Position numbers and translations under genes: made by a program. The notes below the pieces were generated by a model. The model was not told where the DNA came from, did no database searches, and saw only the letters and a program-made list of their open reading frames with translations. 64,000 nucleotides of DNA from Ostreococcus lucimarinus CCE9901 (Eukaryota; Chlorophyta; Mamiellophyceae; Mamiellales; Bathycoccaceae): assembly GCF_000092065.1 (NCBI RefSeq), contig NC_009367.1:62001-126000 (forward strand), read 5' to 3'. Within the stretch, counting starts at the first letter, position 1, and each line of letters begins with the position of its first letter. Below, one piece after another: positions 18,737-28,390 of this stretch.

Positions 18737-20428
18737 ATGTTCCGCGAGTCCGCGCACTGCGCCGCGGCGATCGCGCTCGCGAGCGCGTTCGCGCTGGAGA
18801 TGCATTGCGAATTTCGCGCGATCGGTGGGACGGACGCGGACGCGAAGACGACGACGGCGACGACGGCGACGACGACGACGACGCGGACGCGCGCGGACGA
18901 TGCGGTGGAATCACTCGATCGCGCGGACGCGTCGGACGTCGAGCGCGGGACGCGAGGACGGGGTGAGGATGGATGGACGACGCGGGAGGGCGACGACGAC
19001 GACGACGACGACGACGAGGCGAGGAAGGAACGAAGCGCGAAAAGTCGGACGTTCATGGCGTCGAACGGCGTGCAATGCGCGATGCTGCGGCCGAGGGCGC
19101 TGCGGGAGAGTCGGCGGGCGGTGCAGGCGTGGGCGGAGCTGGGGGTGATTATGTTTTTGTTTTGGTTTTGCGACCGAAGCGGGGCGGTGCGGGAGGCGAA
19201 GAAGTCGTACGATCGGGATTTGTTATTCGCGGTGTTCGCGTTGCTCGGGACGTACGGGTGGAAGACGACGCTGAAGGAGTCGAAGACGCACGCGCCGTTG
19301 CACAGGGAACAGACGGAGGAGATGAAGGGATGGATGCAGGTATTGTTCTTGTTGTATCACTACTTTGACGCGGGGGAAATGTACAACTTGATTCGAGTCT
19401 TCATCGCGGCGTACGTGTGGATGACTGGCTTCGGTAACTTTTCCTTTTATTACGTCAAGAAGGATTTCTCCGCGGTCAGGTTCGCGCAGATGATGTGGCG
19501 GTTGAACTTTTTCGTCTTTGTGACGTGCGCGGTGATGAAGAACGACTACATGCTGTATTACATTTGCCCGATGCACACGCTGTTCACGTTGCTCGTGTAC
19601 GGCGCGCTCGCGATCGCTCGAGAGAAGAATTCTGAGCCAAAATGGATCTATGGAAAGTTCATTGCATGTTTCGCCATCGTAGCGGCGGTTTGGGAAATTC
19701 CTGGGGCGTTTAAGAGGATTTTCACGCCGTTTACGTTTTTGTTTAGATACGTCAATCCGGCGAAACCAGACGTGCATCCGTTGCACGAGTGGCAGTTCCG
19801 GTCTGGATTGGATCGTTACGTGTGGATTTACGGCATGGCGTGCGCGTACTTTCACCCGAAATATGAGTTGACGATGAAATGGATCGACGAGCGTTCGACG
19901 ACGCGAGAGCGGATGATGTATCAGGGTGGCGTCGTCGCCCTCGCGAGCGGCGCGCTGTACTGGTGGTGGGTGACGTTTTTCACATTGGACAAGGTTGAGT
20001 ACAACAAGTACCATCCTTACACGAGTTGGATCCCAATAACTGCGTTCTTTGTCTTGCGAAACTCTACGAAGAAGCTCCGCGAGAATCATATCGAATTATT
20101 TTGCATATGTGGCAAGGTGACGCTCGAGACATACATCGCGCAGTTTCACATTTGGTTGTCGACGTCGCAGATGCCGAACGCTCAGCCGAAAATGTTGATG
20201 TCTCTCGTCCCGGGCTATCCTCTACTCAATCTTATGGTGTGCTCGTACATTTATATTGGAATTTCGCACCGTATCTTTGACGTCACGAATGTTCTAAAAT
20301 CGGCGTGCATTCCGAGTAAGGCGGATAATGCGACTCTCGCAAACAACGCGATTTTTGGCGGCATCGTCGTCGCAACGGCGCTCGGTCTCGGCACATTCAC
20401 GTCCCTGATATTCACTGGAAAAACATAG
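18737..20428 (+). CDS. CAS1/RWA-type multipass O-acetyltransferase
   Basis: 563 aa from the ATG at 18737. After an N-terminal hydrophobic segment and an acidic linker comes a strongly conserved block (~190-290): EMKGWMQVLFLLYHYFDA, YNLIRVFIAAYVWMTGFGNFSF, YYVKKDFS, FAQMMWRLNFF and YYICPMHTLF. This is the signature of the CAS1/10-TM acyltransferase domain found in plant RWA proteins and animal CASD1. These Golgi proteins acetylate polysaccharides or sialic acid. Many further helices follow, including CGKVTLETYIAQFHIWLS. The shorter N-terminus suggests an RWA-like form without the GDSL-type SGNH domain of CASD1. The substrate is unknown. Confidence 0.9.
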   Translation: MFRESAHCAAAIALASAFALEMHCEFRAIGGTDADAKTTTATTATTTTTRTRADDAVESLDRADASDVERGTRGRGEDGWTTREGDDDDDDDDEARKERSAKSRTFMASNGVQCAMLRPRALRESRRAVQAWAELGVIMFLFWFCDRSGAVREAKKSYDRDLLFAVFALLGTYGWKTTLKESKTHAPLHREQTEEMKGWMQVLFLLYHYFDAGEMYNLIRVFIAAYVWMTGFGNFSFYYVKKDFSAVRFAQMMWRLNFFVFVTCAVMKNDYMLYYICPMHTLFTLLVYGALAIAREKNSEPKWIYGKFIACFAIVAAVWEIPGAFKRIFTPFTFLFRYVNPAKPDVHPLHEWQFRSGLDRYVWIYGMACAYFHPKYELTMKWIDERSTTRERMMYQGGVVALASGALYWWWVTFFTLDKVEYNKYHPYTSWIPITAFFVLRNSTKKLRENHIELFCICGKVTLETYIAQFHIWLSTSQMPNAQPKMLMSLVPGYPLLNLMVCSYIYIGISHRIFDVTNVLKSACIPSKADNATLANNAIFGGIVVATALGLGTFTSLIFTGKT

Positions 20429-20538
20429 CTAGCGCTAGACGACGCTTGAATTAATTATTCTGAATTCGTACGTGTACTGGTATTATAACTCGACCGAATC
20501 GAAATTGTCGTCGCGAAAGTCGACGTCGGGGAGCGGCG

Positions 20539-20862
20539 TCAGGACTCAGAGACACCTCTGAGTATTTTATAGGTCTCTAATCGCCTCTGAAATATCGTCG
20601 CTGAATCACTATTCTTCGTGCCGACGAATGCACCAGCGACGACAAAGACACACGTGATAGCCACCAGACCGACGATCGCGCAAACAGCCATTATGGCTTC
20701 AAACTTTTGGCAAGCTTCGTCGTTGTCGTCGTCGTCGTCGACGAACGCTCCGACGTCGTCGACGAAATCCGTTTGCGCCGAGCACGACGTGAGTGGTGGA
20801 GCAGAAGGTCGCGTCGTGTCATCCGACGTTTCATTCATCGTTAAGGCGCCATCGGACGTCAT
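20539..20862 (-). CDS. Small single-pass membrane protein, hypothetical
   Basis: 107 aa from the ATG at 20860-20862, only 31 bp after the stop of the K+ channel on the same strand. The N-terminal half is Ser/Thr/Asp-rich (EDDTTRPSAPPL-like, then a poly-Asp run), followed by one hydrophobic helix (FEAIMAVCAIVGLVAITCVFVVAGAF, residues ~52-77, shown in part) and a short basic tail. I do not recognise a family. A clean transmembrane segment with an acidic outside and basic end supports a real product. Its tight spacing hints at co-transcription with the channel. Confidence 0.5.
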   Translation of the reverse strand: MTSDGALTMNETSDDTTRPSAPPLTSCSAQTDFVDDVGAFVDDDDDNDEACQKFEAIMAVCAIVGLVAITCVFVVAGAFVGTKNSDSATIFQRRLETYKILRGVSES

Positions 20863-20893
20863 CGTGGCGAATTGTGGGGAGTCTCTCGGCTCG

Positions 20894-23557
20894 TCACGGC
20901 GACATCGGAGTGTGCGATGGGACACCGGACCTCGTCGAGCGGAGTTGCTTCCTTTCTCGGATCACTTTCGCGCAACCAGGGTTCCCACTGATGTTAGCGA
21001 CATCCTCGGCTGATCTTCCGTCTTTATCCAACAAGTTATCTTCAATCCCAGCGTCGAATAAAATCCTCAAGATGGTCGGCATTCCCAGCCTCGCCGCGAC
21101 GTGGAGCGCCGTGCTCCCTTGATAGTCTTGGCTTGACAAATTCACCCCGGCGACGATCAAAAGTTTTATTCTCTGCACTTGATCCTGTGAGATTGCGGAG
21201 TGAAGCACGGTTTGGTCGTCAGGGGAGTGATAGAGACCGCCTGCGGTGACAAGAATCTTCACCAATGGAAGACTTCCTACCGAGACGGCGCGCGATAGCG
21301 GCGAATACCCAGCCTTGCTCATGGCATTGGGATCTGCGCCCCACTTGAGGAGTAGCTTCACGACGTTATTCTGCTTGTTTTCGACAGCTACCATGAGGAG
21401 TGTGCGTCCAGCACTATCTGTGAGATGCGCATTCCGTGGCTCATCCGCAAGCGCCATGTCGAGCGCCGTCGTATCGCCCGTCACCGCCGCGACGTTGAGC
21501 TCGTGCAATTCACTTTCATACAGATCAGTAGACTTTTGGTCGAGCGCTTGCACAAAGTTGGTGTAAAGTTCGAAACCATCTTCCGCGCGGGGTCCCATCG
21601 CACTCAGCTCAAGCAAATACTTCTCTTTCAACGTACGCAAAATTTGTTTGACATCTCGAGGAAAACGTGCGAGGACGTTGTCGAGCTTGCTCGAGGAGAC
21701 GACTAAAACTTTGCACGTAGACGTCACGATGCTAGTGTGGAAGCAAGTTCGACGACAAAGCACGGCTGCGATGTTTAACCATTCACCGGGCAAGATCGTG
21801 TTAATCTTGTTACTCAGCGTTGGTTCGCGCACGTATTTTTCAGATACGATGTCCACCTTGCCGAGGCACACGTAATACATCGCCGTCGCGTCCAAGCCCT
21901 TGGACGTGAGCAGCGTTCCGGGATGATAGTACTCCACTGTTATACACTCCAAAAAGTATTGAATAAATACCGCCGACGCATTGGAGAATATCCCGCATCG
22001 ATTAATGTAGTGTTGATAGATTGCGTGTCTCAGCTCGGATTGAATCGTCGGCGGACAAAAATTCAGCACCGCTTCGTCGTCTCGACAACGCATATCGTAC
22101 TCGAGCTGCATATGTGCGTTGATCTTCTCTCTAACGGCTCTTGGAATATCGTTCCGTCGCATGAAACGTTGAAGGGACGCGATGTGATCGCGAAAGTCCA
22201 TGATTGTCGAATCGTCCTTGGTGACGATTTGCGTGACGTTACCTAAAATATACGCCGTGACGCCCATGTTCAAAATCATGATAATCATGGAAAACGCTCG
22301 CTCGAGGTTACTCACGGGAGATATGTCGCCGTACCCCACGGTGGTGAGCGTTACGGTCGCCCAGTACAGTGAAGTGGTGTATTTGTCGCTAAACGTACGG
22401 CTAGGAAGATCCGGATCGTACGCGTACACCCAAGTGTTTTCATCAAACTTTTGCCAACGAGCGAGGTAGTACAAAAAGCATGCACTCCAATGACTCGCCA
22501 ACGCGATCAACAGTGCAAATTTGAGCGCTACGAACCCCAAGTACGGCAGATTAGGGTTGCCTTCGAGCTCGCTCATCATGCGTCGGATGCGATACAATCG
22601 AAGCAGGCGAAGCATGCCCAACGCAGCCAGTACTCTCGCCGCCACCGTGCCTGGAGTGGTGGCACCGGCAAACATGAGATCAATCGGTAGCGACGCGAGC
22701 AAGTCAATGACGAACCATCCTCCAAGATATTTCATCGCAATCGCGTGCTTGTCCCAAATCAATTTGCCATACTTCTCAATTGGACGATAAAAGTTGATTG
22801 CGATGTCGGCTATGAAGATGATGTCGAAACAAATCTCCATGACTTCGTTCCAAGCTAGGCGTGCCGAGCGATGCTCGCCCTTGAATGCTAAAACCGCCGG
22901 TTCCGTGAAAGCGACGATTAGAATAAATATGTTCACCGTCCGCGTCCACGCGCGCGCGTACGCACTCGCGGGATGACACAGTAGACTCCTAAAACCGTAC
23001 GTGTCATTTTCATCCAATCGCTTGCTCCCGAACGTGTCTACCCGGCGGACTTTTTCCGTCATCCGCTTGACGTAAGTCGCAGACGGAACTAACATACGGG
23101 AGATCATACTCGGCTTTTTGCGCTCGTTCGTCTGCTCGTTCGTCTGCTCGTCGTCTTCCGCTTTCGCCGACACTGCCTTCTTCGACCACGGTAGTTTAAG
23201 CCTTTTCTTCGAATCTTTCTCCGAGTCACTCTCCAAGAACCACGAATTCCTCCTTTGCAAACCTCTGTCTTCGTCCTCGTCGTCCCACGTGCCCAACTCC
23301 GCCGCCGTCGAAGACGTCGGCTTTCTTTCCGTGCGCTCACCGAACGACGATAACGACCCCGAAGAAGTCTCCGCGGTCCCGCCCGGCGCGTCCGCGCTCT
23401 CGCCCTCCGCCCGCGCGCGCGTCGTCGTTCTCTCGTCGTCGTCTCCCTCGTCCTCGTCCCGACTCGACAGCGCGGGATTCTTCGCGCGTTCCTCCACCCC
23501 GCGTCGATCGTCCTCGCTCGGCCCTCGCCGCCGCGACGCGCTCGCCTCGTCGCGCAT
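20894..23557 (-). CDS. Shaker-type plant K+ channel with CNBD and ankyrin repeats (AKT-like)
   Basis: About 887 aa from the ATG at 23555-23557; the longer frame begins with GTG. After a charged cytosolic N-terminus (~1-190) come helices S1-S6, including a voltage sensor with regularly spaced Arg (MLRLLRLYRIRRMM) and the selectivity filter TVGYGD (~residue 405). A C-linker and cyclic nucleotide-binding domain follow (~480-620), then about four ankyrin repeats (AGRTLLMVAVENKQNNVVKL, GSTALHVAARLG). This order is that of plant AKT-type inward K+ channels, which act at the plasma membrane in K+ uptake. The C-terminal KHA domain of plant channels was not seen. Confidence 0.92.
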   Translation of the reverse strand: MRDEASASRRRGPSEDDRRGVEERAKNPALSSRDEDEGDDDERTTTRARAEGESADAPGGTAETSSGSLSSFGERTERKPTSSTAAELGTWDDEDEDRGLQRRNSWFLESDSEKDSKKRLKLPWSKKAVSAKAEDDEQTNEQTNERKKPSMISRMLVPSATYVKRMTEKVRRVDTFGSKRLDENDTYGFRSLLCHPASAYARAWTRTVNIFILIVAFTEPAVLAFKGEHRSARLAWNEVMEICFDIIFIADIAINFYRPIEKYGKLIWDKHAIAMKYLGGWFVIDLLASLPIDLMFAGATTPGTVAARVLAALGMLRLLRLYRIRRMMSELEGNPNLPYLGFVALKFALLIALASHWSACFLYYLARWQKFDENTWVYAYDPDLPSRTFSDKYTTSLYWATVTLTTVGYGDISPVSNLERAFSMIIMILNMGVTAYILGNVTQIVTKDDSTIMDFRDHIASLQRFMRRNDIPRAVREKINAHMQLEYDMRCRDDEAVLNFCPPTIQSELRHAIYQHYINRCGIFSNASAVFIQYFLECITVEYYHPGTLLTSKGLDATAMYYVCLGKVDIVSEKYVREPTLSNKINTILPGEWLNIAAVLCRRTCFHTSIVTSTCKVLVVSSSKLDNVLARFPRDVKQILRTLKEKYLLELSAMGPRAEDGFELYTNFVQALDQKSTDLYESELHELNVAAVTGDTTALDMALADEPRNAHLTDSAGRTLLMVAVENKQNNVVKLLLKWGADPNAMSKAGYSPLSRAVSVGSLPLVKILVTAGGLYHSPDDQTVLHSAISQDQVQRIKLLIVAGVNLSSQDYQGSTALHVAARLGMPTILRILFDAGIEDNLLDKDGRSAEDVANISGNPGCAKVIRERKQLRSTRSGVPSHTPMSP

Positions 23558-23790
23558 CTTCGTCGATTCACAATTCACGAATCGCGTTCGGCGCTCGTTC
23601 GTCCGCGCTCGGCGCTCGCCGTCGCGCGACGCGCGCGCGCGCGTCGCGTCGTCGCCGCGCGGTCCGCGATCCCGGGTCTCGTCGTCGTCGTCGTCGTCGC
23701 GCGCGACGGTCGACCTCTCGACGCGCGCGAGAGTGGCGGATGGCGACGCGCGGCGCGGGACGGCACTTCGCGCCGCGCGTCGCGCGCGCG

Positions 23791-25611
23791 ATGAGCGCGC
23801 CGAGCGAGAGCTATAACTGGTGCGTCGCGCGGACGGCGCGCGGACGGCGCGCGGACGGCGCGCGAGGTCGTCGCGCGGCGCGGTGGGCGCGAACGCGTTC
23901 GGAATGTGGGACACGCGGCGCGATCGAGATCGAAAAACGCGACGGTGACGACGCGCGCGCGCGCGGATGCGAGATCGCGCGCGCGCGCGCGGTGTGATGC
24001 GCGTCGACGCGCGGACTGACGGCGGGCGAGGCGCGCGCGCGCAGGTTCTTGATCGTCGTGGCGATCGTGGTGACGGCGCTGGCGCTCGCGTGCAACGTCT
24101 ACGTGCTCGTGCACTTTCAACACCCGGATGATCGCAATCAGGCGTGGTTTCCGAAGATCGTCGTCGTCACTGGATTGACGCTGTCGGTGTTGTCGATATT
24201 GTTGCTGCCGCTGGACGTGGCGAACAGAGCGGCGTGCGATGAAGCGATTATAGAGAGCGCGTGTCGGTACACGCTGCCGATGGAGGACTTTTGGTACGCG
24301 ACGTATTTGACGATGTTTGCGTACATGTTCGTCTTGGTGCCGTGGACGTTGTTTTATTACGAGCAAGATTCCGAGGCGACGCTCGGAAAGAAGCTGGTGA
24401 GCTCGTCGATTTGGAGCGTGGCGACGCTGTTTGTTTTGTTGATGGCGATGTTGCTGGCGTATTACGTGGGCGGCGAAGCCGAGTTTGAGTTGAAGAGCGT
24501 CAAGTCAGGGATGGCGTTGATTGGCAACTCGGCGTTGAATGGTGCGACGTCATGTATAGCGTTACCTTCATCGCCAACGACGGTGACGAATTTCGCGACT
24601 TACACCGCGACGATGAGCGGGATGGATTGCGACGCCTACGGCCCAAACGTCGGAACGGAAACGTTCACCGTCCGACCGACGTTTATCGTGTACATGATCG
24701 CCGTGGCGTCCATTATATCCTGGTTCATTTTCTTAGTGTACGCTGGCGTCGGCATCGTCGCCCTGCCGGTGGATATGATCAAGGGGTTCATGAACCGTCC
24801 GCAAAAAGTCATCCCGAAGAGCGAGTACATTCGGTGCGCGACGATTTTAGCTCGTGACGCGCAAGCGATACATCAGCAAATTAAGAACGTTCAGAAGGAG
24901 CAGCGCGAAACTGGACGGACGAAAAAGACTAAAAAAGATTTGAAAGAGCTTCAGGTGAAGCTCTCCCAGCTCGAGGATGACGAAGTGGAGCTGATGACTG
25001 TGTTTCCGCAAGGCGAACAACGCGAGGCCACGTGGTTGATGACTGTGTTAGCGTACTACATACAGTGCTTCCTCGGTGGCTTGAGTGTCATCTTGAGCAC
25101 GCTGTGGACGTTACACATCATCATCACAGTGCTCGTCAAGCCCGCGGCGCACCCGTTCCTGAACTCGTTCTTCATATGGTTGGATAGTGGTTGGTCGCTC
25201 CTCGGCACGGCTGCGTTTGCGCTGTTTTGCTTTTATTTGGTGTTTTGCGTCATCAAGGGTAACACACGGTTGGGTCTTCGATTCTTTTTCATGAAGTTGT
25301 ATCCCATGAAATTAGGTCGCACGAGCATGAGTTCGTTGCTGTTCAACACAGGATTGATTATGTTGGGCTCGATTTCAATCGTGCAATTTTGCGCGCAAGT
25401 CTTCAACGTTTACGCGGCTGAAACGGCGGTGACGGATATCTTCGGCGGCAACATCGAAAACCTAAAAGGTTTAGGATATCTTTTCAAGTACAACGTGTTC
25501 ATATACTCGTTCTTCGCGATGATTTGTTTGTCATGCATCATCATTCCATTTGAAACATGGAAAACGCCGAAACCGAAAAAAACTTGGGAAAGAGACTCGG
25601 GTCGCATCTAG
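23791..25611 (+). CDS. LMBR1/LIMR-type multipass membrane protein (one intron)
   Basis: 531 aa from two exons, 23791-23819 and 24045-25611. Exon 1 codes MSAPSESYNW; splicing completes the Trp codon and reads into FLIVVAIVV, giving the typical LIMR start of a first helix followed by NVYVLVHFQHPDDRNQAWFPK. Plant LIMR proteins share the HPDD-NQA-FPK block and PADVANR-like motif, here LPLDVANRAACD. About nine helices and a central charged coiled coil (~260-320) follow. Animal relatives include LMBD1, a lysosomal cobalamin exporter, and lipocalin receptors; the substrate here is unknown. Without the intron the gene would have no ATG. Confidence 0.9.
23820..24044 (+). other. Intron in LMBR1 gene
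   Basis: 225 nt, donor GTGCGTCG, acceptor GCGCAG, ACTGAC at 24015-24020. It is very GC-rich, with long CG-alternating tracts and three GCGCGGACG-type direct repeats near 23827-23860. It interrupts codon 10 after its second base. Confidence 0.88.
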
Positions 25612-25666
25612 CAGCAAATTTTCGTTGTACACAAAACTCATCACATTTCGCTAATCTATCGATGTA

Positions 25667-26959
25667 TCACGTCAAATCTATCACATCGTCGTTCGCGGCT
25701 GGAGCACTAGCCAACGCGCCTTCCTCTTCGACGCGCGGCTTCTTGACCCTCGGGGATTGAGAAGACGGTTTGAAAAAGTTGACGACTCGACTTGACAAAT
25801 TCATGAGCATCCCCGCAGGGCGCTCAGCCGGTTCGCTCGATCCTGGCGCGTTCGATGCCTGCGGTGCGTTCGACGCCTGCGGCGCTCCTCCCTGCGGCGC
25901 GCTCGACCCCGCACCGGACTGCGGCGGCGGCCTCGTACTCGTGGAATCAAAAATCTTACTCGCATTTCCCGCCTCGAAGCCTTCGCGTAAGTCGCACTCC
26001 TGAAGTTCTTCGAACGACTTGTCTGCGTTCTGCGGTTTCGGTAAGCGCTGCACGAATTCCACGTACGATCCCGGCAAACCGTAATCTTTGAACGTGTCCT
26101 CATGGTCCTCCTGTCCGTAACGATCTTGCGTGACGATCGTCTTCTTGTACAATTCATACCTGTGCGGCACCGACATGAGCGCACTCTGTGCGAGAAGCCC
26201 CGAAGGTGAGCGTTTAATCCGCCCACCGCTCTCGTTCCACCTGATCCTACTAAACGCCGCGTTGCTCGCGAACGACGTCTCCAGATCCTCCAGCGTCCGC
26301 AACGGCGTCTCCGGATACATCTTACGCAACTGAAACAAACTCAGCGCCACGTGATTCACCGCATATCCGTGCAACAGCGTCCAACTCGCGTATTCGCTCA
26401 ACCGTTCCACCTTGGCGTACACGCTCGCCGGCGGCAATTGCCATCGCGCGTTTCGCCCCTTCGCCCACTCCATGCTCCGCAACACCTTCCCCTCCCCCAC
26501 GCGCTCGAAGTGTTGCGTCAGATATCCCTTCAACTCCTCGTCGCACGCATCGACGACCAACTCCGAGACGAATATCCTCGGCAGCGGCGTCTCTCCTCGC
26601 GGCGTCTTCGGCGGTTTCATCCATCGCGCGCGCACGCGCTTCTCCGTAAACTCCAATCGTCCGCCCTCGCTCGCGCTCACCGTCTCCCATCCGAGCCGTT
26701 CGAACACCTCGCACACGCCCTCGACGCCGTAATCCTCGTGCGCGAACGAGCGATACGCGATGTGATCCAGCGGCGCGAGACGCGCGAGTCCGTCGTCCGC
26801 GAGATCTTCCATCGTCGCCCCCGACGCGCGCATCGCGTGCGTCAACGCGCGCTTCGCGACTTCATTGTGCGCCAGGTACCGCGAGACGACGCTCGCGATC
26901 GACGCCTCGGCGATTCGGTGCGTTTTACGCGTCGCCGCGTCGTCGGCGTCGGCGCGCAT
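25667..26959 (-). CDS. DUF1338 / 2-oxoadipate dioxygenase-decarboxylase-like (HglS/FLO7 family) with a novel C-terminal tail
   Basis: 430 aa from the ATG at 26957-26959. The family is a non-haem Fe(II) oxygenase that in bacteria turns 2-oxoadipate to 2-hydroxyglutarate in lysine catabolism; rice FLO7 is a plant member. Metal ligands match: H66 in LDHIAYRSF, H203 in VNHVALSL and E301 in YVEFVQR. R70 stands four residues after H66, as in HglS. The catalytic domain ends near 325. The tail (340-430) is Pro/Ser-rich with QASNAP repeats, then SSRVVNFFKP, a basic KK-PR patch and a terminal acidic DDVIDLT. This tail looks like a degenerate PCNA-binding box, an NLS and a SUMO-interacting motif. The tail reading is inference. 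Confidence 0.85.
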   Translation of the reverse strand: MRADADDAATRKTHRIAEASIASVVSRYLAHNEVAKRALTHAMRASGATMEDLADDGLARLAPLDHIAYRSFAHEDYGVEGVCEVFERLGWETVSASEGGRLEFTEKRVRARWMKPPKTPRGETPLPRIFVSELVVDACDEELKGYLTQHFERVGEGKVLRSMEWAKGRNARWQLPPASVYAKVERLSEYASWTLLHGYAVNHVALSLFQLRKMYPETPLRTLEDLETSFASNAAFSRIRWNESGGRIKRSPSGLLAQSALMSVPHRYELYKKTIVTQDRYGQEDHEDTFKDYGLPGSYVEFVQRLPKPQNADKSFEELQECDLREGFEAGNASKIFDSTSTRPPPQSGAGSSAPQGGAPQASNAPQASNAPGSSEPAERPAGMLMNLSSRVVNFFKPSSQSPRVKKPRVEEEGALASAPAANDDVIDLT

Positions 26960-27037
26960 GCGTCGCGATGTGATGCGGGCACCGCGCGCGCGTCACATCG
27001 CGACGCGTCGGCGCGCGCGCCGTCTCGCGTCGCGCGC

Positions 27038-28240
27038 ATGCGCGCGCTGTTCGTCTGCGCGCTCGCGCTCGCGTGCGTCGACGCGGCGGGCGCGATCGGC
27101 GGCGCGCGCGACGCGTCGGCTGTGTCGTCGGCGTCGCGACGCGCGTTGGATTTGACGAAACATAAATCGCCGATCGCGCTCGTGCACGGCGCGGTGACGA
27201 TCGAGGGCGCGTCGAACGTCTCGGACGACGACGCCGCGTGCTGCGTCGTCGTGACGTGCGAGGCGGGCGGGGAGACGCACGCGAGTCGGTTGTGCGGGGA
27301 GGGGGGCGGAAACGCGGCACCGATCGGCGACGCGCGCGAGGGACGAACGAATCGGTCGATCGAACGAGGGGGGGCGGCGAAGGCGGCGACGGTGGCGCGG
27401 CATTTTGGGTTTGGAATCGGACGTTCCATCGTGGGACGGCGCGTGGTGGTGCGGGCGACGATGGGGGGGGGGTGCGAGGCGAGGTCGCGGCGAACGGGGG
27501 CGATCGAGACGGCGGCGATCGAGGACGCGGCGACGGCGATCGAGGATGCGCATTTCGTCGATTTTCCAGTCGTTTTCGCGAGCGTCGACGGCGGAGGACG
27601 ACGAATGGCGATTGGGGGGGATGGTGAGCTCGTTTTGGCGCTCGCGAGCGTGGTGGCGCTGGCGTTGGTGAACGCGGCGTTGAAGGCGGTTCGCGGCGCG
27701 CGATTCGCGGGCGAAGTCGCGAACGACGACGCGCCGGCGAGTGCGGAGAGCGTTCCGTGGCAAGAGCTCGTGGGCGAAATGAACGCCTTGAAAGTGAAAC
27801 AAATCGTGCGCGAACAGCGGGAGCGTGCCGCGCATCTTGCGCCGACGGCGGAGTGGACGGTGACGGCCAAATCGCCGGCGCTGGATTACTTTGCGCCGCG
27901 AACGAACACGCGCGATTTGGTGTTTGACTTCTTGACTTCGCACCCGTTTTCCATCGCACCCAAACACGTCGATCGTGAGTGGGATTCCGACGCAGACAGT
28001 TGCGACGGCAACGACGCCGTACCGTGGCTCTCCACACATGGCCTCGAGACGTCGGACGTCGATTCGGCGATGGAGTACGACTTGTTCGGCACTGCTTTTC
28101 ATCCGGGTGCGGATTTCTCGATGACCATTCGAGGTCACGGTCCACCACCCGTCGCTCGAAAAGTAATGTCTGACATTGCGTCGTGCAGGCACTTCACTGA
28201 TATGGATTTAAAATTCTTCGAGGATAAACACGAAGAATGA
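27038..28240 (+). CDS. Hypothetical secretory single-pass membrane protein
   Basis: 400 aa from the ATG at 27038, 78 bp from the divergent DUF1338 start. A clear signal peptide opens it (MRALFVCALALACVDAAGA). A lumenal, Cys-containing region (~20-190) follows, then one helix (LVLALASVVALALVNAALKAV, ~200-220) and a cytosolic tail with coiled-coil character (VKQIVREQRERAAHL) and an acidic end. No family is recognised. Lumenal Cys pairs (CCVVVTC, ASRLCG) suggest disulfides. Type I topology is inferred from the signal peptide and helix. Confidence 0.65.
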   Translation: MRALFVCALALACVDAAGAIGGARDASAVSSASRRALDLTKHKSPIALVHGAVTIEGASNVSDDDAACCVVVTCEAGGETHASRLCGEGGGNAAPIGDAREGRTNRSIERGGAAKAATVARHFGFGIGRSIVGRRVVVRATMGGGCEARSRRTGAIETAAIEDAATAIEDAHFVDFPVVFASVDGGGRRMAIGGDGELVLALASVVALALVNAALKAVRGARFAGEVANDDAPASAESVPWQELVGEMNALKVKQIVREQRERAAHLAPTAEWTVTAKSPALDYFAPRTNTRDLVFDFLTSHPFSIAPKHVDREWDSDADSCDGNDAVPWLSTHGLETSDVDSAMEYDLFGTAFHPGADFSMTIRGHGPPPVARKVMSDIASCRHFTDMDLKFFEDKHEE

Positions 28241-28390
28241 GCGAGTCGAGCGCGAGCGACGGCGTGGCGCCGAAACGCGCGGCGACGTCCTGACGCCTGT
28301 TTTCTTTCGCCGAAGACAAAGTATGTGTATGATATGTATTACAACACGCGAGCACTAGTTATGTTTCAATGAGTAATCATCCATCGCGAC

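Noticed and set aside
26925-28192. Two long minus-strand frames opposite the hypothetical membrane protein
   Set aside because: Arg/Pro/Ser-rich composition typical of antisense frames here, while the plus frame has a signal peptide and a clean membrane helix.
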